Shown piece after piece: positions 1 to 6,512 of a stretch of 10,102 nucleotides of DNA. The notes under the pieces were generated by a model. It ran no database searches and was not told the DNA's origin. It was given only the letters and a program-made list of their open reading frames with translations. The position numbers and the translations under genes are program-made. Position 1 is the first letter of the stretch. Each line of letters opens with the position of its first letter. The DNA is from CAYLNK01 sp964384675 (GTDB taxonomy: Bacteria > Acidobacteriota > Thermoanaerobaculia > UBA5066): NCBI GenBank assembly GCA_964384675.1, contig CAYLNK010000253.1:1-10102 (forward strand), written 5' to 3'.

Positions 1-772
1 AGCCGGCGTTGGGCAGGACCCCCTCCCGGAGCACGACACCCGCGGCGGCGACGAGGCTCGCGGGCGAGAACGACGCCAGGGAATAGGCGCGCTGCGGTGT
101 CTCGGGATCGCCCCACCTCACGAAGAGCTGCCACGGCAGGATGCCGAGCAGGAACGTCGACGTCGCGGCGAGCAACCCGGCGCGAATCCGGCGCGTCGCG
201 AGCAGGACGGCCGCGACGACGAGGCCAACGAGGCCGCCCTCCTGCTTGGTCCACGCCGCGAGCACCAGGAACGCCGCCAGCCGGAGCGCGGCGAGCCGCG
301 ACACCTCGAGCCGATCGGCCTCCGCGAGGGCCAGGAGGACGAACACGGCGAGGAGCGCCTCGGCGTACCCCGGGTAGTCCCGGTAGAACGGCAGCAGGGA
401 GACGGCGGCTCCCGCCAGCAGCCGGAACGGCCACGGGCCTCGCGCCAGCCGAACGGCCGCGAGGGAGCCTCCCAGGCAGACGAGCGGCCACGCCGGCGTG
501 ACGAGGAGGTCGTCCCAGCCGCCCACCACGCTCGACCACGCCGCGAGGACGGCGGACCAGAGCGGCGGGTACTCCGGGTGCGAGAACGATCCGGAAGGGT
601 CCACGCGAAAGAGGGCCGTCAGGTCCCCCGAGCGGGCGAGAGCCCGTCCCTTCAGGCCCCAGATGCCCACGTAGTCGCCAAACGCGAAGGGCTGTCGAAC
701 GGCGACGAGCGTCACGAGGGCGATGCCGAGGATCAGGAGACAGACCGCGAGGGCCCCCACGACCCGGTTCAC
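1..772 (-). CDS. GT-C-type polytopic glycosyltransferase-like membrane protein (partial)
   Basis: The frame is open from a GTG at 772 to the left window edge, giving 257 residues with the C-terminus missing. It starts with a hydrophobic segment (about residues 4-25), followed by an extracytoplasmic-type loop with Asp33 in FGDYVGIW, then SHPEYPPLW (64-72), RDYPGY (131-136) and WTKQEG (174-179), with further hydrophobic segments between them. An acidic residue in the first loop, a His-Pro-x-Tyr-Pro motif and a Lys-x-Glu-Gly motif are typical of GT-C polyprenyl-phosphate-sugar-dependent transferases (ArnT/PMT-like, GT39/GT83). The predicted role is sugar transfer in the inner membrane; donor and acceptor cannot be read from the sequence. 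The GTG overlaps the stop of the preceding 132-aa gene by 4 nt (GTGA), so translation is probably coupled. The family call is by motif only. Confidence 0.72.
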   Translation of the reverse strand, partial: MNRVVGALAVCLLILGIALVTLVAVRQPFAFGDYVGIWGLKGRALARSGDLTALFRVDPSGSFSHPEYPPLWSAVLAAWSSVVGGWDDLLVTPAWPLVCLGGSLAAVRLARGPWPFRLLAGAAVSLLPFYRDYPGYAEALLAVFVLLALAEADRLEVSRLAALRLAAFLVLAAWTKQEGGLVGLVVAAVLLATRRIRAGLLAATSTFLLGILPWQLFVRWGDPETPQRAYSLASFSPASLVAAAGVVLREGVLPNAG

Positions 773-1167
773 CGCGGGCCCCGCCTCGGGGAGAGCGTGA
801 AGGGCCGGCCCTCGAGCCGGCCGCGGCTCACGAAGACCCGCCGTGGCGCGAGGACGAAGGCCACCGCCCGGCTCTTCTCGTCGGCCGGATCGCTCGCGAG
901 CTCGAGCGGAAAGACGAGGTCGGCGTCCCAGGTGAGCGGCCAGGCGCGGTCCGCCGCGACGACGGCTGCCCCGAGCGAGGGGTCGCTCCGGAAGAGGCCC
1001 GAGTTGAGCACGCGCGTCGTGGGATTCCCCGCCCAGAACTTCCGTGCGACGGAGATCGAGGTGCCGAGCGGCACCCGCAGGGCCGATCGCAGCGCGCCGG
1101 CCGTCAGCACCGCGAGGCCGAGCGCGGCCAGCGACGTCGCGACCGCCCGCCGGACCTTCGCGCTCAC
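769..1167 (-). CDS. Unknown 132-aa protein with one N-terminal membrane segment
   Basis: I do not recognise this family. The GTG start at 1167 overlaps the tyrA stop by 4 nt, and its own stop overlaps the start of the glycosyltransferase-like gene by 4 nt, which strongly supports these boundaries. Residues about 6-28 form a hydrophobic stretch preceded by Arg and Lys, consistent with a signal anchor or uncleaved signal peptide and a C-terminal domain outside the cytoplasm. The remaining 100 residues hold no Cys and no obvious catalytic motif. The position directly before a GT-C-like gene suggests a role linked to that membrane enzyme (inference). The same frame stays open upstream as far as 1899, but that part lies antiparallel in tyrA and is an alternative-frame artefact. 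Confidence 0.7.
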   Translation of the reverse strand: MSAKVRRAVATSLAALGLAVLTAGALRSALRVPLGTSISVARKFWAGNPTTRVLNSGLFRSDPSLGAAVVAADRAWPLTWDADLVFPLELASDPADEKSRAVAFVLAPRRVFVSRGRLEGRPFTLSPRRGPR

Positions 1168-1982
1168 CGCTTCCGCGGGCGCTCGCGACGGGACAGCGCG
1201 CTCCGCAGCTCCGTCAGGCGTTCCGCGAACGGCGCGGGATCGGGGTCCTTCATGAGACGCCCCACCGCCCCGACCTCTTCCGCGAGCATCTCGAAGACGC
1301 GGAGCGCCTCGGGGTTCTCGGACTGGATGGCGTGGGTCAGGTCCGGGGCCTGCGCCAGGAGCGGCGTCACCAGGTCCAGGAGCCGGCGGAACGACGTGGA
1401 GACCCGCCCGTCCAGGCCTTCCAGCACCACGCCGCCGCGCGCCAGGGTCGACGCGGCGACGAGCGCGACGACGTGGGCCAGGCCCATCGTCCGCGCGATC
1501 CACGGATCGTGCTCCTCGATGGGGAGGGTCTTGATCCTGAGCCCCGTCCCCGCGAAGAGCCGGGCGGTGCGCCGGGTCGCGGCGGGATTCCCGGCGTCGA
1601 GCACCATCAGGTCCCGCCCCTCCAGCCCCGGCACCCCGGGCCCGAAGAGGGGATGGAGCGACGCCACCGCGAGGCCGCGCTTGGCCGCCTTCCTCAGGAT
1701 CGGCACCACCGGGGCCTTCACGCTCCCGATGTCGGCGACGAGCCCGCGCGGCGCGAGCGCGACCACGTTCTCGGTGACGCGCGCGACGTGCGCGAGCGGC
1801 GCGGAGATCAGCACCACGTCCGCGGTCCGCGCCGCCTCGAACGGGACCGACGCGAAGCCGGGCACGCCCCCCGCGGGATCGTGGATCAGCACCTCCCACG
1901 CGTTCCGCGCGAAGACCCGCGCCAGAAGCCGGCCCATCCGGCCCGCTCCTCCGATCAGGACGAGCCGGCGGGGTCGCTTCAT
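1164..1982 (-). CDS. tyrA: Prephenate dehydrogenase family protein
   Basis: The 272-aa product has an N-terminal Rossmann fold with the dinucleotide motif GGAGRMG (11-17), as in the dehydrogenase half of the E. coli T-protein (GGxGxMG), followed by an acidic residue after the second strand (HD, 34-35). DIGSVK (84-89), SLHPLFGP (108-115, with the family's catalytic His at 110) and EEHD (156-159) are TyrA hallmarks. The helical C-terminal half would form the dimer and prephenate-binding part. The enzyme should oxidatively decarboxylate prephenate to 4-hydroxyphenylpyruvate in the cytoplasm on the way to tyrosine. There is no fused chorismate mutase and no ACT domain, so allosteric control by tyrosine through ACT is not expected. 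The ATG at 1982 overlaps the tyrS stop (ATGA). Arogenate as substrate cannot be excluded. Confidence 0.9.
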   Translation of the reverse strand: MKRPRRLVLIGGAGRMGRLLARVFARNAWEVLIHDPAGGVPGFASVPFEAARTADVVLISAPLAHVARVTENVVALAPRGLVADIGSVKAPVVPILRKAAKRGLAVASLHPLFGPGVPGLEGRDLMVLDAGNPAATRRTARLFAGTGLRIKTLPIEEHDPWIARTMGLAHVVALVAASTLARGGVVLEGLDGRVSTSFRRLLDLVTPLLAQAPDLTHAIQSENPEALRVFEMLAEEVGAVGRLMKDPDPAPFAERLTELRSALSRRERPRKR

Positions 1983-3217
1983 GCGGGCGCCGTCACGCGC
2001 AGGAAACGCTTGCCGAGCTTCACGAAGCGAACCCCGTCCGCCCCGAACGCCACCGGCTCGGCCGGGTTCTCCACCTTCGTGAACGTCATGCCGTCGTCGG
2101 AGAGCGAGACCGCGCCCTCCTTCAGCTTCTGCCGCGCCACGTTCTTGCTGGGCGCGAGGCCGAGCGCCACCAAGAGCGACGCCACCCCGTCCGGCACCGG
2201 CACGGGGCACGCCACGGTGTCGGCCTGCACCGGCCCCGCCGCCTTGGCGAAGCGGCGCTCGAACTCCGCCTCGGCCGCGGCCCCGGCCTCGGCGCCGTGG
2301 AAGTCCGACGCCAGCTGCCGGGCGAGGTCCATCTTCAGTCGCTTCGGGTGGATCCGCCCTTCGGCCACACCGGCGCGCATGGCGTCGATCTCGTCGGGAC
2401 GGAGGTCGGTGAGGAGCGTGAAGTAGCTCCACATCAGGTCGTCGGAAACGGACATCGCCTTGCCGAAGATCTCGTCCGGGCTCTCGGTGACGCCGATGTA
2501 GTTGTTCATCGACTTCGACATCTTCTCGACGCCGTCGAGGCCCACCAGCAGCGGTACGGTGATCACCACCTGCGGCTCCTTCCCCCACTCGCGCATCAGG
2601 TCGCGCCCCACCAGGAGGTTGAAGAGCTGGTCGGTACCGCCCATCTCCACGTCGCACTCGAGCGCCACGGAGTCGTAGCCCTGGCAGAGCGGGTAGAGGA
2701 GCTCGTGCACGGAGATCGGCTGGCCGGCCTTCCAGCGCTTGGAGAAGTCGTCCCGCTCCAGGAGACGGGCCACCGTGTACTTGCCGCAGAGACGCACCAT
2801 CCCGTCCGCGCCCAGCGCCTGGAGCCACTCCGAGTTGAACGCGATGCGCGTCTTCTCCGGGTGGAGGATCTTGAACACCTGCGTCTTGTACGTCTCGGCG
2901 TTCGCGAGCACCTCGTCGCGGGTGAGCTGCGGACGGGTGGCTTTCTTGCCGGTGGGGTCGCCGATCATCCCGGTGAAATCGCCGATGAGGAAGACGACCT
3001 CGTGCCCCAGCTCCTGGAAGTGGCGCATCTTGCGGAAGACCACGGTGTGTCCGAGGTGGAGGTCCGGCGCGGACGGGTCGAAGCCGACCTTCACGCGGAG
3101 CGGCTTCCCGGTGGCGCGGGAGCGGGTGAGCTTCTTCTCCAGCTCTTCCTGCTGGACGCAGGTGTCGATCCCCTTCAGGAGGAGAGCGAGCTGCTCGTCG
3201 ACGGGCGGAAACGGCAT
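1979..3217 (-). CDS. tyrS: Tyrosyl-tRNA synthetase
   Basis: The 412-aa product is close to the usual length for bacterial TyrRS. The class I signatures are HLGH (54-57, the HIGH motif) and KMSKS (232-236). The active-site region includes GDFTGMIGDPTG (79-90), YPLCQGYDS (175-183) and GGTDQ (193-197), which are TyrRS-specific elements for tyrosine and ATP binding. The C-terminal 70 residues carry an S4-like RNA-binding domain (around ASLLVALGLAPSKNVARQKL). The enzyme activates tyrosine and charges tRNA-Tyr in the cytoplasm. The ATG at 3217 has no Shine-Dalgarno sequence but has TACAAT 6 nt upstream, so the transcript is probably leaderless. No T-box leader can fit in the 54-bp spacer to pilT. 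It is the first gene of a four-gene overlapping operon with tyrA. Confidence 0.97.
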   Translation of the reverse strand: MPFPPVDEQLALLLKGIDTCVQQEELEKKLTRSRATGKPLRVKVGFDPSAPDLHLGHTVVFRKMRHFQELGHEVVFLIGDFTGMIGDPTGKKATRPQLTRDEVLANAETYKTQVFKILHPEKTRIAFNSEWLQALGADGMVRLCGKYTVARLLERDDFSKRWKAGQPISVHELLYPLCQGYDSVALECDVEMGGTDQLFNLLVGRDLMREWGKEPQVVITVPLLVGLDGVEKMSKSMNNYIGVTESPDEIFGKAMSVSDDLMWSYFTLLTDLRPDEIDAMRAGVAEGRIHPKRLKMDLARQLASDFHGAEAGAAAEAEFERRFAKAAGPVQADTVACPVPVPDGVASLLVALGLAPSKNVARQKLKEGAVSLSDDGMTFTKVENPAEPVAFGADGVRFVKLGKRFLRVTAPA

Positions 3218-3223
3218 GCCCGG

Positions 3224-3229
3224 ATTGTA
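3224..3229 (-). promoter_or_regulatory. -10 element of tyrS, leaderless arrangement
   Basis: On the minus strand TACAAT (5 of 6 matches to TATAAT) lies exactly 6 nt before the ATG of tyrS. Transcription starting 6-8 nt after the hexamer would begin at or within the start codon. No purine-rich Shine-Dalgarno sequence is present. No convincing -35 hexamer is seen 16-18 nt upstream. Confidence 0.55.
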
Positions 3230-3259
3230 CGGGCCTCAACGCGGCACCCCCGGCGTCCG

Positions 3260-3265
3260 TACACT
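3260..3265 (+). promoter_or_regulatory. -10 element of pilT, leaderless arrangement
   Basis: TACACT lies exactly 6 nt before the GTG at 3272, with a pyrimidine-rich spacer and no Shine-Dalgarno sequence. The spacing mirrors the tyrS promoter on the opposite strand of the same 54-bp intergenic region. No clear -35 box is seen; the two -35 regions would fall inside the shared spacer. Confidence 0.45.
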
Positions 3266-3271
3266 CTCCCC

Positions 3272-4498
3272 GTGGACACGGACGAGCTGAACCGGCTGAT
3301 CCGCTCGCTCAACACCGGAGGCCCGGAGCCGCGCGCGCCCGAGGAGTCGTTCGAGCTGGTCCGGGGCGACGACCCGGCGGCGCCGGCCCTGACCTTCGCG
3401 GCGGCCTCAGCCGCCCCCGCCCTGGACGGCGAGGTGGCCCCCCGCCTCGCCGCGCTCCTCACCGAGACCGTCCGGCGCGGCGGCACGGACCTCCTCCTAG
3501 TGCCGAACGCGGCCCCGTCCATGCGGCTCCACGGCCAGCTGGAGCCGGTCCACGCCTCGGCCGAGCCGCTCGGGCGCGAGGAGGCCTACGAGCTCCTCAC
3601 CCCGTCGCTCTCGGCCGACCGGCGTCGCCGCTATCTGGAGACGGGGGCGACGGACCTGTCGCTCCGGCTGGCCGCCCTCGGCCGGTTTCGCGTCAACCTC
3701 CACCGGACCCGCCTTGGGGCGGCCGCCGCGCTGCGCGTCCTGCCGCGCCGGATCCCGCCGCTCTCCGAGCTGGGGCTCCCCGAGACCCTCTACGACCTGA
3801 CGAAGACGTCGAAGGGTCTGGTCCTGGTCACCGGCGCGACCGGATCGGGCAAGACGACGACGCTGGCGGCGCTGGTCGACCGGGTCAACCGCTCGGAGCG
3901 CCGCCACATCGTCACGATCGAGGACCCGGTGGAGTACGAGCACGCGCACGCCCGATCGATCGTCGAGCAGATCGAGGTGGGCATCGACGCGCCCAGCTTC
4001 GAGGCGGCGCTCGTCGCGTCGCTCCGTCAGGACCCCGACGTGATCCTCGTGGGCGAGATGCGGGACCTGGAGACGACCCGCACCGCTCTCACGGCCGCCG
4101 AGACCGGCCACCTGGTGCTGACGACGCTGCACACGAACGACGTCCCGCAGACGATGAACCGCGTGCTCGACATCTTCCCGCCCGAGCAGCAGGGCCAGGT
4201 CCGCCACCAGCTCTCGCTCGCCCTTTCGGCCATCATCTGCCAGCAGCTGATCCCACGGCGCGACGGCACCGGGCGCGTGGTGGCGACGGAGATCCTGATC
4301 GCGACGGACGCCATCCGCGCGCAGATCCGGAAGGGCGCCTACCACCAGCTGCACAGCGAGCTGACGCTCGGGCGCCGCTTCGGGATGATGACGATGGAGG
4401 ACTCGCTCGCCGGCCTGGTGCGTTCCGGGCTCATCGGGGAGGGCGAGGCGCGCCTCCGGTCGTCGCACCCCGAGGACCTGGCGTCCTTGCTGAAGTAG
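3272..4498 (+). CDS. pilT: PilT-type twitching motility ATPase
   Basis: The 408-aa product from GTG 3272 has an N-terminal PAS-like region with RGGTDLLLV (69-77, replacing the usual ASDLHL) and MRLHGQL (84-90). The RecA-like ATPase core follows: Walker A GATGSGKTTT (188-197), Asp box IEDPVEYEH (216-224), Walker B ILVGEMRD with Glu262, and His box TGHLVLTTLHTND (278-290). The C-terminus carries AIRAQIRK (347-354), the counterpart of the PilT AIRNLIRE motif. It should power type IV pilus retraction at the inner membrane as a hexamer. It is longer than typical PilT (about 350 aa) owing to roughly 55 extra Ala/Pro-rich N-terminal residues. The frame is open further upstream (to 2297), but that part is antisense to tyrS. 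No other pilus gene is nearby. PilU cannot be excluded. Confidence 0.9.
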   Translation: MDTDELNRLIRSLNTGGPEPRAPEESFELVRGDDPAAPALTFAAASAAPALDGEVAPRLAALLTETVRRGGTDLLLVPNAAPSMRLHGQLEPVHASAEPLGREEAYELLTPSLSADRRRRYLETGATDLSLRLAALGRFRVNLHRTRLGAAAALRVLPRRIPPLSELGLPETLYDLTKTSKGLVLVTGATGSGKTTTLAALVDRVNRSERRHIVTIEDPVEYEHAHARSIVEQIEVGIDAPSFEAALVASLRQDPDVILVGEMRDLETTRTALTAAETGHLVLTTLHTNDVPQTMNRVLDIFPPEQQGQVRHQLSLALSAIICQQLIPRRDGTGRVVATEILIATDAIRAQIRKGAYHQLHSELTLGRRFGMMTMEDSLAGLVRSGLIGEGEARLRSSHPEDLASLLK

Positions 4499-4511
4499 CG
4501 CCGCTACTTCA
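4491..4511. terminator. Palindrome spanning the convergent pilT and kinase stop codons
   Basis: Two perfect 10-bp arms (4491-4500 and 4502-4511) flank a single base. Each arm contains the TAG stop of one convergent gene together with its preceding Lys codon. An RNA hairpin could form in either transcript with 2-3 inner pairs opened, so it may act as a bidirectional terminator or transcript stabiliser. There is no following T-tract, so intrinsic termination is uncertain. Confidence 0.4.
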
Positions 4512-5964
4512 CCTCGATGCAGCTCTCCCGCACGGTGGTCGTCTTCCCCGGGCGCACGACGATCGGCAGGTACTTCGTGCAGTCCATCCCGCGCGCGACG
4601 ATCCGCATCCGGTAGCGGCCCGGCGGCAGCTCCACGACCGCCGGGAGGGGCCGCTTCCCCACGATGCGTTTGCCGCCGTCGTCGAGGATCTCGTCCAGGT
4701 CCCCGGCCGGGAGGAGCGCCACGTCCAGCGTCCCCACCTCGGGCTCCGGGGTCGGCGTCGGTACGCTCCGCGTGGGATGGGGCGTCGGTGCGCGCTTCGT
4801 CGGCGCCGGCACGGGGGTAGGGGTGGGCACCGAGACGTCCGGGGCGGGCGAGGGCGAGGCGACCGGCCCGTCGATCGGTGTCTGGCGCTTCCTCATGAAG
4901 TACCAGCCGGCGAACGCCATCGCCCCCACGAAAGAGACGATCCCCGCGATGAACACGACGCGGCCGAGGAGGACTTCGCGGGAAAGCGGATCCGGGCCCT
5001 TCCGCTCCCGTGCGCGCTCGGGCGGACGGGTGATCGTCACGTCCACCTTGCGCATGTCGGTCTGGCTGCTGTCGGCGCGCTTCCGCGCGAGCGTCTCCGA
5101 GAGGGGGCTCACCTCCTCGCGGCTGCGCCACAGGTCCGCGAGGACCTCCTCCCACGACGCGGGGCGGTCGTCGCGCCGGCGGGAGATCATCCGGGTGACG
5201 AGCGCCACCAGGCGCGGCGCCGGCCCGCCGCGTTCCGGCGCCACGATCAGCGGCGGGAAGTTCCCCTTGATGTGCCCGTCCACCACCTCCGACAGGCCGT
5301 CCGCCAGGATCGCGCGCCGGCCGGCGAGGAGCTCGTACATCGTCATGCCGAGCGAGTAGACGTCGGAGCGGAAGTCGATCGTCTCGCCCTTCGGCAGCCC
5401 CACCAGCTGCTCGGGCGACGCATATGCCAGCTTCCCGAGGAAAGCGCCGTGCTGCGTCAGCCCGCCCGCACCCTCGCCGGAGAGGATGTCCTTGGCGATG
5501 CCGAAGTCGATGAGGCGCGCGTGGAGGCGCCCGAAGCGGTCCTCCACCAGGATGTTGTCCGGGGAGATGTCGCGGTGGACGATCCCCTCCTGGGTCACGG
5601 CCTGCAGCCCCTCGGCCACCTGGATGAAGACGGGGAGAAGCTCGATGGCGGGCCGGCCCTGCAGCTGCGAGAGCGGCTGCCCACGCACCAGCTCCAGCGC
5701 CATCCACCCGAGCCCGCCCTCGGTGACCCCGTACTCGTAGAGGCGGGGTAGCGCCTGGTGGTTGAGCCGCTCCAGCAGCGCGGCCTCGCGCTGGAAGCGC
5801 TCCACGGGGTGGAACTCCGGGTCGATGTCGCCGAGGCTCATCACCTTCAGCGCCGTCTCCAGCCCGTCGCGCACCCGCCGGGCCCGGAAGACGGACGCCA
5901 CGCCGCCCGAGGCGACGCGGTCGAGGATCTCGTACCCCGGGATGAGGTTCGGGTCGGGGATCAA
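4504..5964 (-). CDS. Transmembrane Ser/Thr protein kinase
   Basis: The 486-aa product has an N-terminal Hanks-type kinase domain (about 10-290): glycine-rich loop VASGGVASVF (17-26), Lys40 in ALKVM, catalytic loop HRDISPDN (130-137), DFG (153-155), a SPE activation-segment end, and DVYSLGMTMYELL. The usual catalytic-loop Lys (HRDxKPxN) is Ser, a variant that I recall from many active bacterial kinases. A juxtamembrane region is followed by one membrane segment (336-357), a Pro/Thr-rich linker (about 363-408) and a small C-terminal domain (410-486) with a PEGA-like pattern (LPAVVELPPGRYRMRIV). The kinase would be cytoplasmic and the sensor outside the inner membrane. The start is TTG at 5964, the only candidate just before the kinase fold, with an AG-rich stretch about 8 nt upstream. 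The substrate is unknown. Confidence 0.9.
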   Translation of the reverse strand: MIPDPNLIPGYEILDRVASGGVASVFRARRVRDGLETALKVMSLGDIDPEFHPVERFQREAALLERLNHQALPRLYEYGVTEGGLGWMALELVRGQPLSQLQGRPAIELLPVFIQVAEGLQAVTQEGIVHRDISPDNILVEDRFGRLHARLIDFGIAKDILSGEGAGGLTQHGAFLGKLAYASPEQLVGLPKGETIDFRSDVYSLGMTMYELLAGRRAILADGLSEVVDGHIKGNFPPLIVAPERGGPAPRLVALVTRMISRRRDDRPASWEEVLADLWRSREEVSPLSETLARKRADSSQTDMRKVDVTITRPPERARERKGPDPLSREVLLGRVVFIAGIVSFVGAMAFAGWYFMRKRQTPIDGPVASPSPAPDVSVPTPTPVPAPTKRAPTPHPTRSVPTPTPEPEVGTLDVALLPAGDLDEILDDGGKRIVGKRPLPAVVELPPGRYRMRIVARGMDCTKYLPIVVRPGKTTTVRESCIEVK

Positions 5965-6047
5965 CGCCTCATCTTCTCATCCGGGGTGGGGGGGGCGAGC
6001 GCCCACATTCATCAACGGCGTGAGGGTAGGATCGAGGTCGCGTGGGG
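5965..6047. promoter_or_regulatory. Divergent spacer with G8 tract
   Basis: This short region separates the kinase gene (minus) from the zinc-ribbon-like gene (plus) and must hold both promoters. A run of eight G lies at 5988-5995, about 24-31 nt upstream of the kinase TTG. TAGGAT at 6027-6032 is a possible -10 for the plus-strand gene, and GAGGT at 6034-6038 is a Shine-Dalgarno sequence 9 nt before the ATG at 6048. No clear -10 for the kinase gene was found. Confidence 0.35.
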
Positions 6048-6389
6048 ATGTTCGACTACTACGAGCCCGTACCGCCTCTGTGCTGTCCGGTGTGCGCGAC
6101 GCCTCTGACCGAATGGCAAGGGAAGCAAGGCACGAATCTCCTGCTGGTGTGGAGGCAAGGGCAAGCGGCGCCGGTCGGCCTCCGACTCGACGGGATCGAG
6201 ATGGAGACGTTGCCTCTTCGGGCAGACGCGCCCGACCGGCTCCCGCCCGAATTCACGTTCTACTCGACCGACTGCCCCCGTCATCCGTTCGTGACGGCCC
6301 GTGGCCGCACCGAGGGAGGGATCTGGGTAGATTCCGTGCCCTTGCCATGGAACCCGCGCCGGGACTACGAGCCGAACGGCAGCGTCTAG
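6048..6389 (+). CDS. Small zinc-ribbon-like protein of unknown function
   Basis: The 113-aa product starts MFDYYEPVPP and carries CCPVC near the N-terminus (positions 12-16) and a DCPRH motif about 60 residues later (74-79). The CxxC plus CxxH pair could bind zinc. The text resembles short uncharacterised proteins that open with MGMFD and hold a CPVC motif, but I cannot name a function. The ATG at 6048 is preferred because GAGGT lies 9 nt upstream. A GTG at 6042 would add two residues (MG) with only a 3-nt gap to that GAGGT. It is monocistronic, divergent from the kinase gene and convergent with the antitoxin-like cluster. There is no signal peptide or membrane segment, so it is probably cytoplasmic. 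Confidence 0.7.
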   Translation: MFDYYEPVPPLCCPVCATPLTEWQGKQGTNLLLVWRQGQAAPVGLRLDGIEMETLPLRADAPDRLPPEFTFYSTDCPRHPFVTARGRTEGGIWVDSVPLPWNPRRDYEPNGSV

Positions 6390-6414
6390 GCAGGCGTCAC
6401 AGGAGACCCGCCAA

Positions 6415-6444
6415 GGCCCACAAACGCACGAACGGCCGTGGGCC
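6415..6444. terminator. Inverted repeat downstream of the zinc-ribbon-like gene
   Basis: GGCCCAC at 6415-6421 pairs with GTGGGCC at 6438-6444, separated by 16 nt. It lies 25 nt after the plus-strand stop, inside the convergent gap 6390-6512. No T-tract follows and the loop is long, so a terminator role is only possible. Nothing else is evident in this gap. Confidence 0.22.
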
Positions 6445-6512
6445 GGTGCCTCGCGGCTCTCCGGCATCTGTTGGCCGACACCTATCCGCTGGCCCGCTCC
6501 CCCGGACTCGGA

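Noticed and set aside
97..501. Plus-strand frames in the first 500 bases
   Set aside because: Arg/Pro/Ala-rich shadows of the GT-C-like gene on the minus strand.
1164..3239. A 691-codon minus-strand frame covering tyrS and tyrA
   Set aside because: Only its last 272 codons are tyrA. The rest reads tyrS in the wrong frame and is Arg/Pro/Gly-rich without motifs.
2297..3271. Upstream extension of the pilT frame by 325 codons
   Set aside because: It is antisense to tyrS and has no domain features. The leaderless -10 and the end of homology favour GTG 3272.
3218..3271. T-box riboswitch upstream of tyrS
   Set aside because: The spacer to the divergent gene is only 54 bp, and the promoter appears to be leaderless.
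3497..5707. A 736-codon minus-strand frame
   Set aside because: Antisense to pilT and out of frame with the kinase; it has low-complexity composition typical of GC-rich shadow frames.
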